A stretch of DNA of 64,000 nucleotides from Lachnospiraceae bacterium (GCA_017936785.1 JAGBEV010000061.1:1-64000), one strand, 5' to 3'. Counted from the stretch's first letter, positions 53,865 to 63,054 are shown. The notes: generated by a model not told the origin, from the sequence alone. Translations and numbers: made by a program.

Positions 53865-54381
53865 CTAAAACAACCTCCAGTTCTTCTTTCAAGATCATTC
53901 TGGCTTTGTGAAGCCTGCTTTTCACTGTTCCTATGGGTAAATCCAGGATTCCTGCAATTTCCGAAAGATTCATATCCTCCATGTAATATAAAAGTATGAC
54001 GCTTTTATACTTTTCATCAAGGACTGATACCGCCTCATAGACCATTTCCTTTTCCACTTTGGAAACAAAGGTCTCTTCCGGCGTTTCTGCCTGGCTTTCC
54101 AGCATATCGATCTTTTCATTTCCCAGACTTTCCATTGCTGCGATCCGGTTTCTCCACGCATACTTTCTTTTTTTGTTTTTCCATAGATTCATGGCAACCG
54201 TCAGCAGAAAGCTTTTGGGATTTTGTCCTGCATCCATCCTTTTACACTGTTCCACTGCCTTTACAAAAGTATCCTGATATAGATCATCAGCTTCCTGCTT
54301 ACTTCCTGTCAGATATCTGCAAAAGGAATAGATTTCTTTTCCATAGGTTTCGATCCATTTTTCCAGTTCGTTCATTGTCAT
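53857..54381 (-). CDS. ECF sigma factor (pair 3)
   Basis: A 174-residue sigma factor. Region 2 is SFCRYLTGSKQEADDLYQDT; region 4 is YYMEDMNLSEIAGILDLPIG and KSRLHKARMIL. ATG 54381 (MTMNELEKW) has GGGAA five bases upstream; longer frames lack a site. It forms a bicistronic unit with the membrane protein below and a terminator. Confidence 0.92.
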   Translation of the reverse strand: MTMNELEKWIETYGKEIYSFCRYLTGSKQEADDLYQDTFVKAVEQCKRMDAGQNPKSFLLTVAMNLWKNKKRKYAWRNRIAAMESLGNEKIDMLESQAETPEETFVSKVEKEMVYEAVSVLDEKYKSVILLYYMEDMNLSEIAGILDLPIGTVKSRLHKARMILKEELEVVLDE

Positions 54382-54432
54382 TGTTGTTCCCTGCCTGTAA
54401 GACGTCTTAAAGGTTTTGCCCTTCACCTGATT

Positions 54433-54458
54433 ATTGTCATATCATAGGAAAAGGTTCA
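54433..54458 (-). promoter_or_regulatory. possible ECF-type promoter of sigma gene 3
   Basis: TGAACCTTTT on the minus strand resembles the AAC-rich -35 of clostridial ECF promoters, with TGACAAT about 10 bases on as a weak -10. It lies about 55 bases upstream of the start. Autoregulation is possible but unproven. Confidence 0.35.
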
Positions 54459-54564
54459 TAATTTTTTTAATTTCATCCAATTTATGATTTGCGCAAATAT
54501 GGGTGACACATTATGAAATGCTTCTTTCATGCGCCACCCACTCCATTTACTGCTTCCGGATCAA

Positions 54565-54807
54565 TTACTGCATCTGAATTTTCAGTTCTTTTCCCAGACA
54601 TCTTGCCACTTTGATCAATAAGTCCAGACTGGGATTATAATTTCCGCTTTCCAGCCGGGAAATGTTTGATTTCTGAGTACCTGCTTTTTTTGCCAGATCA
54701 GCCTTTCTTTATAATCTTCCATATACTTCCTTGCACGTTCTATTTCATTTATGGGTGTTTTCACCGTTTTCTTTTTGATAAAACTCTACATGATAGATGT
54801 GATCCAC
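54565..54807 (-). pseudogene. decayed HigBA-type toxin-antitoxin pair
   Basis: Reading down the minus strand, GTG 54807 opens a 20-residue frame (DHIYHVEFYQKENGENTHK) that matches the start of HigB/RelE-like toxins, then stops at 54745. Sequence encoding the N-terminus of a HigA antitoxin (TPINEIERARKYMEDYKE) follows at once, so most of the toxin is deleted. A second deletion with a frame change leads into an intact XRE helix-turn-helix, KADLAKKAGTQKSNISRLES, ending with GKELKIQMQ and a stop at 54565. No functional product is expected. It fills part of the gene-free stretch 54382-54986. Confidence 0.72.
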
Positions 54808-54820
54808 CTTCTTTCCTTAT

Positions 54821-54838
54821 GTTATCACATACGATAAC
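54821..54838 (-). promoter_or_regulatory. 18-bp palindrome, operator of the lost HigBA operon
   Basis: GTTATC-ACATAC-GATAAC is a perfect dyad 14 bases before the toxin-remnant start, the usual place of a HigA operator. Confidence 0.6.
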
Positions 54839-54943
54839 TTTTTTAAGTATTTTTTTAATTTTTTTGAAATTTCGGACTGATGTGTCCTTAGAAAATGAAA
54901 TATAGATGAAAGGATATTATAAAAATATGATCTTATTTTTAGG

Positions 54944-54982
54944 GACAGGAATCAAATTACAATTTATCCTTTGATTCCTGTC
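54944..54982 (-). repeat. 13-bp inverted repeat after the SGNH gene
   Basis: GACAGGAATCAAA and TTTGATTCCTGTC are perfect arms around a 13-base loop, 5 bases past the stop at 54987. There is no strong T tract on either strand, so it may be a terminator or an mRNA-stabilising hairpin. Confidence 0.6.
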
Positions 54983-54986
54983 ATTC

Positions 54987-56081
54987 TCAGGAAACAAGCA
55001 GTGCCAACACTCCGAATTTTACTTCTTCGTCTGTCTCTGCTACTTTGATCTCCACATGATGTTTTTTTCTCTCGTGGGATGTATAGACCTCATCACTCTG
55101 TCCATAATCTCCCCAGCCGCCGGGAAAATTGCCGTCAAGAACAGCCCGGCATTTACCATCAATATAAATTTCTGCTTTTCCAAAAGTACCATCTATGGAT
55201 TTAAAATATGTCATTCCTAAGTTAGCAAATTCTAACTCAAATTCCAGACTTCCCGTACGGGAGCTGCCCAGCCATCCATCATGGAGATGAGGATGAAGGT
55301 CCGCCTTCTCCCAGCCGCCTTCTGATGTAGGAATCATGCCGGCTGCATCTAAGATTTTTCCTTCCTCTTCCTGTGGGTCAATGCAGTCTGCTCCCAGTTT
55401 TTCCTGCTTTACTGTACATTCCTTTTGATTTTTGATATAAGTGTCATAAATACGGTCCAGATAAGTGCACACCAGCTCTCCTGCAATGGCATGTCCTCTG
55501 TCATTAGGATGGATATCATCAGGAGAAATATCCTTCCATTGATATTTGCCTGCTTCTATTTCTGCCAGAACCACATTTCCATAACTAATCATAGGCAGCT
55601 TATATTTTTCCCCGACTTTTGAATGGAATTCCTGGGCATTGGTTCCATCCTCCATGGTCATAAACAAAAGCACCACAGCCGGATTGCTCTCAGTTCCAAG
55701 TAAGGTGCGTATCAGCCGTTCATAGCTTTTCCCATAAAATTCTTCCGCCTGGTCATTGACAGTAAAGTCCACGATTATGAAATCCGGCTGAAACTGCAGC
55801 ACATCCCTTCTTGCCCTGTGTAATCCCAGGTAAGAATCCGTTGCGCCGATTCCGGCATTTACATATTGTACGGTTATATTGGGAAATTTGTCTTCCCACC
55901 ACTTTCTCATAATGCCTGCATAGGACTTTTCCGGACAGGAGGAATGAAATCCTTCTGTAATGGAACCTCCCAATGCAGCTACCGTAATGTTTTGTCCCGC
56001 TGCCGCTTTTTTCATTACCCCTGCCACTGCACGGTGGTCCATTCCCTGCCACCCATACGCTTTATTCACCAGATCCTGCAT
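54987..56081 (-). CDS. SGNH/GDSL hydrolase with C-terminal beta domain
   Basis: A 364-residue protein without a signal peptide. SGNH blocks are ALGGSITEGFH (Ser), NAGIGATDSYLG (Gly), VDFTVND (Asn) and DDIHPNDRGH (Asp-His). The last 120 residues are a beta-sandwich-like domain (FGKAEIYIDGKCRAVLDGNF) seen in carbohydrate-esterase-linked SGNH proteins. ATG 56081 has TAGGAG upstream. It follows the DUF4125 gene by 9 bases. The likely job is deacylation of a sugar or glycan fragment; the substrate is unknown. Confidence 0.9.
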   Translation of the reverse strand: MQDLVNKAYGWQGMDHRAVAGVMKKAAAGQNITVAALGGSITEGFHSSCPEKSYAGIMRKWWEDKFPNITVQYVNAGIGATDSYLGLHRARRDVLQFQPDFIIVDFTVNDQAEEFYGKSYERLIRTLLGTESNPAVVLLFMTMEDGTNAQEFHSKVGEKYKLPMISYGNVVLAEIEAGKYQWKDISPDDIHPNDRGHAIAGELVCTYLDRIYDTYIKNQKECTVKQEKLGADCIDPQEEEGKILDAAGMIPTSEGGWEKADLHPHLHDGWLGSSRTGSLEFELEFANLGMTYFKSIDGTFGKAEIYIDGKCRAVLDGNFPGGWGDYGQSDEVYTSHERKKHHVEIKVAETDEEVKFGVLALLVS

Positions 56082-56090
56082 CTTATTCTC

Positions 56091-56723
56091 CTACATTATA
56101 CTGTGTTTTTCATCTGCATCCTTTAAGGACTGATATCCATAAAACTTCACTTCATTTTCCACGATCTGTTCTAACAGATTTTCGCCCTTTTTATCCGCTT
56201 CCAATACCTGTTCATAAATCAGTTTTAACGTATCGAGGGAATAGGTTTTATATTCCCCTTTCAGGTAGCTTTCCGATGAAGAACCATTGAGCACACTGTC
56301 CTCGCTGCTTTTAAAAACCCTGCCGTTTTCACGAATATGGGGATATTTTTCATACACTTCTTTATCCCATTTTACATGAATCCCGGCAATTTCATCGATC
56401 ATCTGCTTTGCTTTTGGCAAAACCTCTGGCAGATATTTCCTGATCTCCTCAAATTCCCGGGGATAGGTTGTTTCCATCATAAAGCCATATTTTTCAAATA
56501 TCAGATTACGTCCTTCTTTTGCAGCTTCCTGCAGATCCTTCATATAGCTTTCCAGGGTTTCCTGTGAAAAGACCATCCACTGGCTCATGCGCATTTTGAA
56601 AAAAGTATCGGAATCATTCTGACAGGATGCTCTTCCTCCCGTATTCTGCACCAATTGAAATAAATCCCATTCCGCCTGTGCAATATCAAAAATCAATTGT
56701 TCTTTTTCACTGATCTGTGCCAT
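56091..56723 (-). CDS. DUF4125 family protein
   Basis: A 210-residue helical protein with the DUF4125 pattern: VQNTGGRASCQNDSDTFFKM and MRMSQWMVFSQETLESYM near the start, EKYGFMMETTYPREFEEI in the middle. Function unknown; the family is common in gut Clostridia and is sometimes linked to corrinoid or glycan loci. It lies upstream of the SGNH gene in one transcript. Confidence 0.85.
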   Translation of the reverse strand: MAQISEKEQLIFDIAQAEWDLFQLVQNTGGRASCQNDSDTFFKMRMSQWMVFSQETLESYMKDLQEAAKEGRNLIFEKYGFMMETTYPREFEEIRKYLPEVLPKAKQMIDEIAGIHVKWDKEVYEKYPHIRENGRVFKSSEDSVLNGSSSESYLKGEYKTYSLDTLKLIYEQVLEADKKGENLLEQIVENEVKFYGYQSLKDADEKHSIM

Positions 56724-56792
56724 TTCTTCGTTGACGCTTCCTTTCTGCTGCTTATTGCCATATCATTCCTGATTTGCCATTCTATAAAAAAA

Positions 56793-57959
56793 TTATTCCC
56801 TGACTTCGATACCTGTACCGATTTCCAAAGTGTCTCCCAAAGCTGCCGGAACATCCATGATCAGGATCAATTCACCGTCTTTTACATAGCTTGTTCCCGC
56901 AGGAGCCTTATCTATATTCTCCAGATCAAAATCATATTGTGTAAATTCTTTTTTATAATCATCCGCACTGGGAATATCCGCTTTCATATACTCATCATAG
57001 GTTTCCCTGTCCACATCATCACTTAAGATCTTGTAATATCCATGGTTGGATAAATTATAAGCAGCAGTATCTACCGCCTCGCCCCAATCGCTTAAACGGA
57101 CATTTTTACCTTCTACCAGATCAAAGCTGATGGCGTATATATCTTTTGTTACATTTTCTCCCATTTTGATCTGTCTGGTAAATACAAAAGATACAAACTC
57201 CGTATCACAGGAAGCAATACTATAATCCACCTTGTAGGAATCACAGTCGGAATTTCTCTTTTCCGCCGCACCTACAGTAATTGCTCTGATTGCTTCATTC
57301 CACTGTTCCTGAATGGATTTATCCGGCATATCAGTAAACTGCGGATAATAGATTTCAGCCCAATTCCGGTTATATGTCTCATCCTTCAATCTGTAGGACA
57401 TGGGATCTTTTTCTTCACCTTCTGCAGCATTTTCCTCCGTATTTGTGTCAGTCTCAAAGAAATTTAATGGTTTATCATAAAAAGCATGACCTGTTTCCAG
57501 GGACTTTCCTTCAACTGTGATCAAAATATCCTCTCCCTCATATGCTGTTAAAAAGGTATTGACCAGACCGCCCATAACAATATATTCGCCGCTGGTTCCC
57601 ATCATATTTACATATTGGGAGAATTCTTTGGACAGATCCAGCTTCAGGCTCTTTCCCGTCTGCTCAAATGAATTCACCTCCGTATCCAGAGAAACCACAT
57701 TTACCATAGAAAGCTCATCGATTAAATTTTGGGGAGATAATTCTTCCAACTGCACTTCTTTTTGTTCAAATCCATCCGCCTGGGCATTGCCATAATAAAT
57801 AACAGCATCCACCGGCTCTGCTTTCTCTTCGTTCTCCTGTTGGGGTTCCTCTGTCTCCAGCGAAACCTCCGGGGGTGTTACAGGTGTTGTTTCCTGTGCA
57901 CATCCTGTTGCAAAAACCGCTATCATTAAAGTCATCCATAAGACAATCTTTTTCTTCAT
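56793..57959 (-). CDS. lipoprotein with GerMN-like and DUF3298-like domains
   Basis: A 388-residue lipoprotein. The signal is MKKKIVLWMTLMIAVFATGC with a lipobox ending in the lipidated Cys20. Residues about 50-145 resemble a GerMN domain (VDAVIYYGNAQADGFEQKEV, then LKLDLSKEFSQYVN). From about 180 the DUF4163/DUF3298 pattern follows (YPQFTDMPDKSIQEQWNEAI, ISFDLVEGKNVRLSDWG). ATG 57959 has AAAGGAGAGG upstream; the longer frame adds residues before the signal. Such proteins sit on the outer membrane face and may bind wall glycans. Confidence 0.85.
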   Translation of the reverse strand: MKKKIVLWMTLMIAVFATGCAQETTPVTPPEVSLETEEPQQENEEKAEPVDAVIYYGNAQADGFEQKEVQLEELSPQNLIDELSMVNVVSLDTEVNSFEQTGKSLKLDLSKEFSQYVNMMGTSGEYIVMGGLVNTFLTAYEGEDILITVEGKSLETGHAFYDKPLNFFETDTNTEENAAEGEEKDPMSYRLKDETYNRNWAEIYYPQFTDMPDKSIQEQWNEAIRAITVGAAEKRNSDCDSYKVDYSIASCDTEFVSFVFTRQIKMGENVTKDIYAISFDLVEGKNVRLSDWGEAVDTAAYNLSNHGYYKILSDDVDRETYDEYMKADIPSADDYKKEFTQYDFDLENIDKAPAGTSYVKDGELILIMDVPAALGDTLEIGTGIEVRE

Positions 57960-58199
57960 AATAACCTCTCCTTTTTGCACCCGTAAGGGTTTCCTAAGAA
58001 ATGTATTCAAACATTTTAAGTATAAAACCTTAGCTAACTATACCATGTTTGGAGGCATTTGAGAAGAATAAAAAAGTTATGATACTCTTAACAGTATAAA
58101 ATGTGAATCAATTAAAGCCAGGGCAGCCTCTTTAGATACAAAGGGATATTTCCAAGCATTATGTATTGATGCGGTCTTTATTTTTGCTTTTCTACTTGC

Positions 58200-58205
58200 T
58201 ATAAT
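58200..58205 (+). promoter_or_regulatory. extended -10 promoter of the zinc-ribbon gene
   Basis: TGC-TATAAT about 32 bases before the start codon at 58238. The 278-base divergent gap 57960-58237 also must hold the lipoprotein promoter (TATAGT-like element on the minus strand near 58040); nothing else was seen in it. Confidence 0.65.
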
Positions 58206-58237
58206 ATTATCGATACACAAATGAGGAGGGATACAAG

Positions 58238-58882
58238 ATGCAGTGTCCAAATTGTGGAGCAGAAATAAAAGACGAGAGCCGGTTTTGTGAATTCTGTGGC
58301 TCTCAAATAACAGTGGAAATGCAGAAAGAACGTGAACAGCTTAATAAAGCCGGCTGTCCTAATTGTGGCAGTTCAAATGTAACATTTAACCGTGAAAAGC
58401 AAGGAGAATTTAAAGGTAAGAATGGTACGACTGTTGTAATAACAACTGTTGGCTTGTGTAAGGATTGTGGATATACATGGAACACAACAGGCAATACACA
58501 GCCACAAAAAAAGAAAATGAAAATGACCTGGCTTTGGGTATTAGGCTGGATATATATTTTCCCATTGCCACTGACTTTTTTAATGCTTAATAAAAAAGAT
58601 ATGAAACCAGTATTAAAATATGGAATTATTGCAATTGCATGGATGATATACCTTGCAATCGGCTTATTTGGTAAGTCAATTGATACATCAACTCCAACTG
58701 GAAATAGTACAGAAACAATTGTTTCAGAAGATAATAATGATATAACCACAGGTAATGAAGAAAGTAAAATAACCGTTGCAGTTGATGCACAACTAACAGC
58801 CAAATGTGCTGACGATGAAATTATGGACAAATTCAATTCAGAGTTTCAAGATGTGTTTTATGTCTGCTCAAAGACTTTATAA
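58238..58882 (+). CDS. double zinc-ribbon membrane protein, possibly truncated
   Basis: A 214-residue protein. The first zinc ribbon is CPNCGAEI and CEFCGSQI, the second is CPNCGSSN and CKDCGYTW, followed by membrane helices at about 98-117 and 128-145 and a polar tail. ATG 58238 has GAGGAGGG upstream. The tail ends abruptly at FQDVFYVCSKTL; related Clostridia proteins usually have a longer C-terminal domain after the helices. It may be shortened by a past deletion just before 58883. One of only two plus-strand genes. Function unknown. Confidence 0.85.
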   Translation: MQCPNCGAEIKDESRFCEFCGSQITVEMQKEREQLNKAGCPNCGSSNVTFNREKQGEFKGKNGTTVVITTVGLCKDCGYTWNTTGNTQPQKKKMKMTWLWVLGWIYIFPLPLTFLMLNKKDMKPVLKYGIIAIAWMIYLAIGLFGKSIDTSTPTGNSTETIVSEDNNDITTGNEESKITVAVDAQLTAKCADDEIMDKFNSEFQDVFYVCSKTL

Positions 58883-58991
58883 TTTGTATATATTGTCCTA
58901 CTAAAGAATTATCAAACGGAACATCAATCGATCACATTGAAATTTCATCAAGTATCTGGCAGATTATATTGAAATGTATTTGTTATACTCT

Positions 58992-60563
58992 TTAGGAAGA
59001 GACGAGTTTCAGGTCGAATTCCACGCTTTGGACCAAACCCGGAGGAAGTATGGAACCATATTGAGTCAGGGTCTGACGAACTTTTTCGGCTTGAGCCGGA
59101 GATACTTTTTCATACATATATCGCTTAGTCATAGTGCGCAGCAGCAAAAAGTTTTCCTTGGGGTAGGTGTTTTGCGCATACAAAGTCAGGACATAGGGAA
59201 GGCGGTCCCAGGATTTTTCTTTTGTCAGAAGGCGCAGGTAGTATCTTGCAGAAGGATCATCCTGTTTTTGCATAAGAGTGTTATAGACCTGTTTCGCGCC
59301 ATAGTGATAATCCTTTTTAAGAATTGCTGTATAGGCAGCTTTGATGACTGTAATGTCTGGATGATCCAGGTAATTCCAATACAGCTCATAACCGTCAAAA
59401 TCAGGGAATCTGCTGAGGGCCGTGAGGACAGCACCCAGCAGGCGTATATTTCGGGATTTTAAAAAGGGCAGAAGCAGATTCCAGTCTTCACTTTTGCCGG
59501 ATTCAGAAAGACCCATGATCGCAGTTTCAGGATTTTCGTCCTGTAAATGTTCCATATAAAATTCTCTGATATTCAGGTCTGTATGTTTTCTCAAAATAAA
59601 CACAACGTTTTCACGGATGCCACGGTTTGAATCCAAAAGTTTCCATTCAAGTCCGTTCCAGGTATTATGTAAAACTTCGTATTTATATTCCAATGCCTTT
59701 TTGCGGATACAGCCACTTTTATTTTCCATGTAATAGTCAATTTGTTCCATAGTGCATTGTTTGTGAGCAATTAAAGCGCAGATCAACAGAGTTTTGCAAT
59801 TTCCGTGAGGCTCTATTTCCAAAAGATCGTTCATCTGCTCAAAGGTCAGAATATGGTAGGCAATAAAAAGCTTATACAGGGCTTTTCTCTCATGAAAGTC
59901 ATACTTGGACAAAATATTCAGATCCATTTCAGGCTGTAAGGTTTCAAATCGTTGTATGATTTCTTCTATAATAGTATTGACATCCTGTTCTAAACATCGT
60001 TCAGACCTCTGGAGTTTTTCCAAGACCACGCAGCTGGATACGATTTCATTCATGGAGGCCTTTGGGACCCTAATCTCACAACACTGAACCGCACGCTTCC
60101 GGACAGGGGCCACCCAGTCATTGAGACGCAAAAGCAGATAAGGCAGACTTCCTTCACTGTCCGCCAGCTCTAAAAGGCACTTTTCCCTATAGTATCCGTT
60201 GGGATGAAAAGTGCCTAAAATAAGCGCATATGTATAATCCTGTTCACAAGCGAACTGTTCTCTTATGGTGCTTAAAGAAATCCGGCTCCAGTCTATGGTC
60301 CATTCCATAGAAGTACATTGTCTGAATGCTTCATCCAGTCTCATCATTCCGGTTATGGACACATGCTGCAAAGCCTTTCTGATCACTTCTCCTCCACGCC
60401 TGATCCTGACGCAGTCAGATGTGGCAAAAATACTGTAAACAGTCTTTAAACAGGTCATATCCCCTGCTTCAACCTGCGTCATAGCCTTATCTGTAAAAGA
60501 CAGATATTCTTTATAATATTGGCTGCTGTAACCGGGGCTGGAAAAAAATTTGAAAAATTTCAT
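58992..60563 (-). CDS. HEAT-repeat-like helical protein
   Basis: A 523-residue all-helical protein with repeated paired-helix units (PVRKRAVQCCEIRV, DENPETAIMGLSESGKSEDW, DHPDITVIKAAYTAILKK), typical of HEAT-like solenoids. No catalytic motif is visible. ATG 60563 has GAGGTGAAAG upstream. It is monocistronic with its own promoter. It is probably a protein-interaction scaffold; partners are unknown. Convergent with the zinc-ribbon gene. Confidence 0.78.
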   Translation of the reverse strand: MKFFKFFSSPGYSSQYYKEYLSFTDKAMTQVEAGDMTCLKTVYSIFATSDCVRIRRGGEVIRKALQHVSITGMMRLDEAFRQCTSMEWTIDWSRISLSTIREQFACEQDYTYALILGTFHPNGYYREKCLLELADSEGSLPYLLLRLNDWVAPVRKRAVQCCEIRVPKASMNEIVSSCVVLEKLQRSERCLEQDVNTIIEEIIQRFETLQPEMDLNILSKYDFHERKALYKLFIAYHILTFEQMNDLLEIEPHGNCKTLLICALIAHKQCTMEQIDYYMENKSGCIRKKALEYKYEVLHNTWNGLEWKLLDSNRGIRENVVFILRKHTDLNIREFYMEHLQDENPETAIMGLSESGKSEDWNLLLPFLKSRNIRLLGAVLTALSRFPDFDGYELYWNYLDHPDITVIKAAYTAILKKDYHYGAKQVYNTLMQKQDDPSARYYLRLLTKEKSWDRLPYVLTLYAQNTYPKENFLLLRTMTKRYMYEKVSPAQAEKVRQTLTQYGSILPPGLVQSVEFDLKLVSS

Positions 60564-60603
60564 ACTTTCACCTCAGAATCAATCATAACGGATGACTGGA
60601 TCT

Positions 60604-60609
60604 ATTATA
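60604..60609 (-). promoter_or_regulatory. extended -10 promoter of the HEAT-repeat gene
   Basis: TGC-TATAAT on the minus strand about 40 bases before the start at 60563. Confidence 0.65.
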
Positions 60610-60673
60610 GCATATGATTGATTTATAATAACACTTTTTTACAACTGCTTCCCGCACCAGTACTCATTCCGAT

Positions 60674-61633
60674 TTATTTTATTAACAACCACACACACTT
60701 CTGAAATTCTTCCTGCAGAAACATCTCTTCTCTTCCCCAAAACTGATTCCATTTTGCCCATTCATCGCTAAAATAATTTCCCCACCAGGACATATCCGAA
60801 ATCTTGTCAGGCATTGTATATGGTGTAATGGACATCACAAAAACAATTCCTGTTGCAGTTCCAAGAACTCCCATGGTAATAAGGGCTTTTTTTACAGCTT
60901 TCCCACACAAAATCTCATGACATAAATGCCACCCTGCCAAAATATAGAGGATTGCACACAGCAAAAAGATTTCTGTCCTGATCATAGTTTCATAAAAGCG
61001 AAAGGGCACTTCATCCATGATGATTCCATAGGCATTTTGCAGCTGTCCGGCTATTTCATTTCGCTCCATGACCGTATTGCCCATAATGCCTGCATTGCAT
61101 AACCCTGTCCCCTCTCTCCCCTGTATAACAAAAATATTCTTTCCCTGCAATATTCCTCTGATTTCATAAGCTACCCCTTCATAGACTACCTGTTCCCCTA
61201 TGACCTGCCTGCCCCCAAACAACACCAAAGCAGTTTCTTCGCCTATGAGACATCCCTTTGTATCTCCCGGCTCTAATGGATATCCGTAAGAAAACAGCAA
61301 TGTACTGTCTCCGCATATTTCCACTACATCAGTTTCTGTCTGCCGGTACCAGTCCGGGTTTTCCAAAATCTTCCCCTTCTGTTCTGTAAAGAAGATCATG
61401 TTATGTGAATATTCTCCGGAACTTTCTCCCCCTTCATCGTCCTCTTTGCCCCAAAAGACTGCCTGTTCCAGTATTCTATTGGCATCTTCCCCATCTATGG
61501 ATGCTTTCAGGTCATATACTGCCAGTCTTTCCAAACGCTGCACCTTTTTTAAATTGTTTCCGGCATGACATAATAACCAAAATGCTCCTATGACAAGTGC
61601 ACCTTTTATTATCCATGCCGTATACCTTCTCAT
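60674..61633 (-). CDS. half-size FtsX/MacB-like membrane protein
   Basis: A 319-residue protein with an N-terminal helix (about 8-24), an extracytoplasmic MacB-PCD-like domain (about 30-215, GEETALVLFGGRQVIGEQV, then YEIRGILQGKNIFVIQG) and two helices at about 220-238 and 248-268, plus a soluble tail. A normal FtsX permease has four helices, so this looks like a reduced form. ATG 61633 overlaps the adaptor stop as ATGA. No ATPase is next to it within the window. Confidence 0.72.
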   Translation of the reverse strand: MRRYTAWIIKGALVIGAFWLLCHAGNNLKKVQRLERLAVYDLKASIDGEDANRILEQAVFWGKEDDEGGESSGEYSHNMIFFTEQKGKILENPDWYRQTETDVVEICGDSTLLFSYGYPLEPGDTKGCLIGEETALVLFGGRQVIGEQVVYEGVAYEIRGILQGKNIFVIQGREGTGLCNAGIMGNTVMERNEIAGQLQNAYGIIMDEVPFRFYETMIRTEIFLLCAILYILAGWHLCHEILCGKAVKKALITMGVLGTATGIVFVMSITPYTMPDKISDMSWWGNYFSDEWAKWNQFWGREEMFLQEEFQKCVWLLIK

Positions 61634-63042
61634 AAATTCTGAAGGCGTATTTCATCGCCTTCTTCTACAGGCTTGCTGGAATTTACAATGACCGGTTCAG
61701 AATCTGACAGGCTTCCTTCTGCCAGTGCCGCATAATTTGTGTTGCTGTCTGTTACTTCCACGATCCTTTTCACTGCAGTCAGCTCACTTCCCAGGATTGT
61801 CTGCCTTTCCTCATAGACCAGCACATATTTCATCCCGTTTTCCTGATGAAGAGCCGATAAGGGAACACAGAGGCTTCTTGTATCCCCCTGTTTATTCACG
61901 GTAACTGTTCCCGTATCTCCCAGATTTCCCGCACTTTGGTCTACTTTTACAAGAAGGGTATAGGTTTCTCCCTGTGGGTCCTCCTCTAAAGACATGATCT
62001 GTCCGCTGGCCGCTTCCTTACCCGAACCGATCTTTATGGAAGCCTCATCTCCCACTGTTACATACTTTCTGTCATGTTTGGAAATTTGTGCCTGAAACTC
62101 ATAGCCGTTTTCCTGATCGGCAATGCGAAACAGCGCCCCGTCAGGAACCCGTCCGCTTTCCCCAATGAGGATTTCGGTAACCACTCCCTGATACTCGGAT
62201 GTGACAAATCCGCTTTCTCCTTCCAAAGTCTTATAAAAAGTTATTTCCTTTTCCAAAACCTCTTTTTCCAGTCTCATCAATTCCAAAGAGCTGTCCTTTG
62301 CTTCCTTTTCCATGGCATCCTCTAAAGCTCGTTTTGCCTGACGGAGAGATTCTTCATTAGACCTTGCCGTATCATCCGCCGCCTTCTGTCTTTCCCTGAC
62401 CGCCTGCTCCAGCGCTTCCCTCTTCTGCTGCCACTCTTCTGCCAGACTGTTTCCCGAAACAGTCCCTTCCACCGCTCCCTGTGCCGCAAGATAGGCTTCC
62501 TTTGTGGGAAAACTGTCCAAGGCATGTCTGGCACGATTCAGATCATCCTGTGCCGAGCCTGCCTGTGACCGGTTGTCGGACTGGGTTGTCTGATAATCCT
62601 CCCCCGCCCTGGTCTTTGCCTTATCTCTTGCCGCATCTGAAAGCCCCTGATTATAATTATATGTATCTATCTGAATTTGTAATTTCTGAAGCTCCAGTTC
62701 CTTTTCTTCTATGATTTCCCTTAAATCTTTCAGATCATATTGAAGAAGCGCCTGTCCCTGTTCCACCGCTTCCCCCTCTTCTACAAAAATCCGGTCTACA
62801 CGAAGTCCTTCTGTTCCATAAACAGCATTTTCCCGCTCTGCGGTCAGCTTCCCTTCCGCCTTTACCTGATGGGTCAGATTCAGATAAGAAGCCGTTTCCG
62901 TCTCCACCCTTGGCAGGGCAGCCCCATAGATTCCCCTGGAGATCAGGCCGCACAAAAAGAATATGACACAAAACCAGACTGCCGCTTTTGCCGTTTTCTT
63001 TTTTTTCACCTTTTCCTTCCAAAATTTCATTATCATCTTCAT
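61630..63042 (-). CDS. HlyD/MacA-type membrane-fusion adaptor
   Basis: A 470-residue protein with an N-terminal anchor (about 20-40), a lipoyl half (VEEGEAVEQGQALLQYDLKD), a long coiled-coil hairpin (about 110-270, with Q/K/E heptads), the second lipoyl half (GVVTEILIGESGRVPDGALF) and beta-barrel domains after that. This is the adaptor of MacAB-like or HlyD-type export systems. ATG 63042 has AAGGA upstream. It follows the sugar permease gene by 12 bases, which is an odd partner for an export adaptor. Confidence 0.9.
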   Translation of the reverse strand: MKMIMKFWKEKVKKKKTAKAAVWFCVIFFLCGLISRGIYGAALPRVETETASYLNLTHQVKAEGKLTAERENAVYGTEGLRVDRIFVEEGEAVEQGQALLQYDLKDLREIIEEKELELQKLQIQIDTYNYNQGLSDAARDKAKTRAGEDYQTTQSDNRSQAGSAQDDLNRARHALDSFPTKEAYLAAQGAVEGTVSGNSLAEEWQQKREALEQAVRERQKAADDTARSNEESLRQAKRALEDAMEKEAKDSSLELMRLEKEVLEKEITFYKTLEGESGFVTSEYQGVVTEILIGESGRVPDGALFRIADQENGYEFQAQISKHDRKYVTVGDEASIKIGSGKEAASGQIMSLEEDPQGETYTLLVKVDQSAGNLGDTGTVTVNKQGDTRSLCVPLSALHQENGMKYVLVYEERQTILGSELTAVKRIVEVTDSNTNYAALAEGSLSDSEPVIVNSSKPVEEGDEIRLQNL

Positions 63043-63054
63043 ACTTTTTCATCC

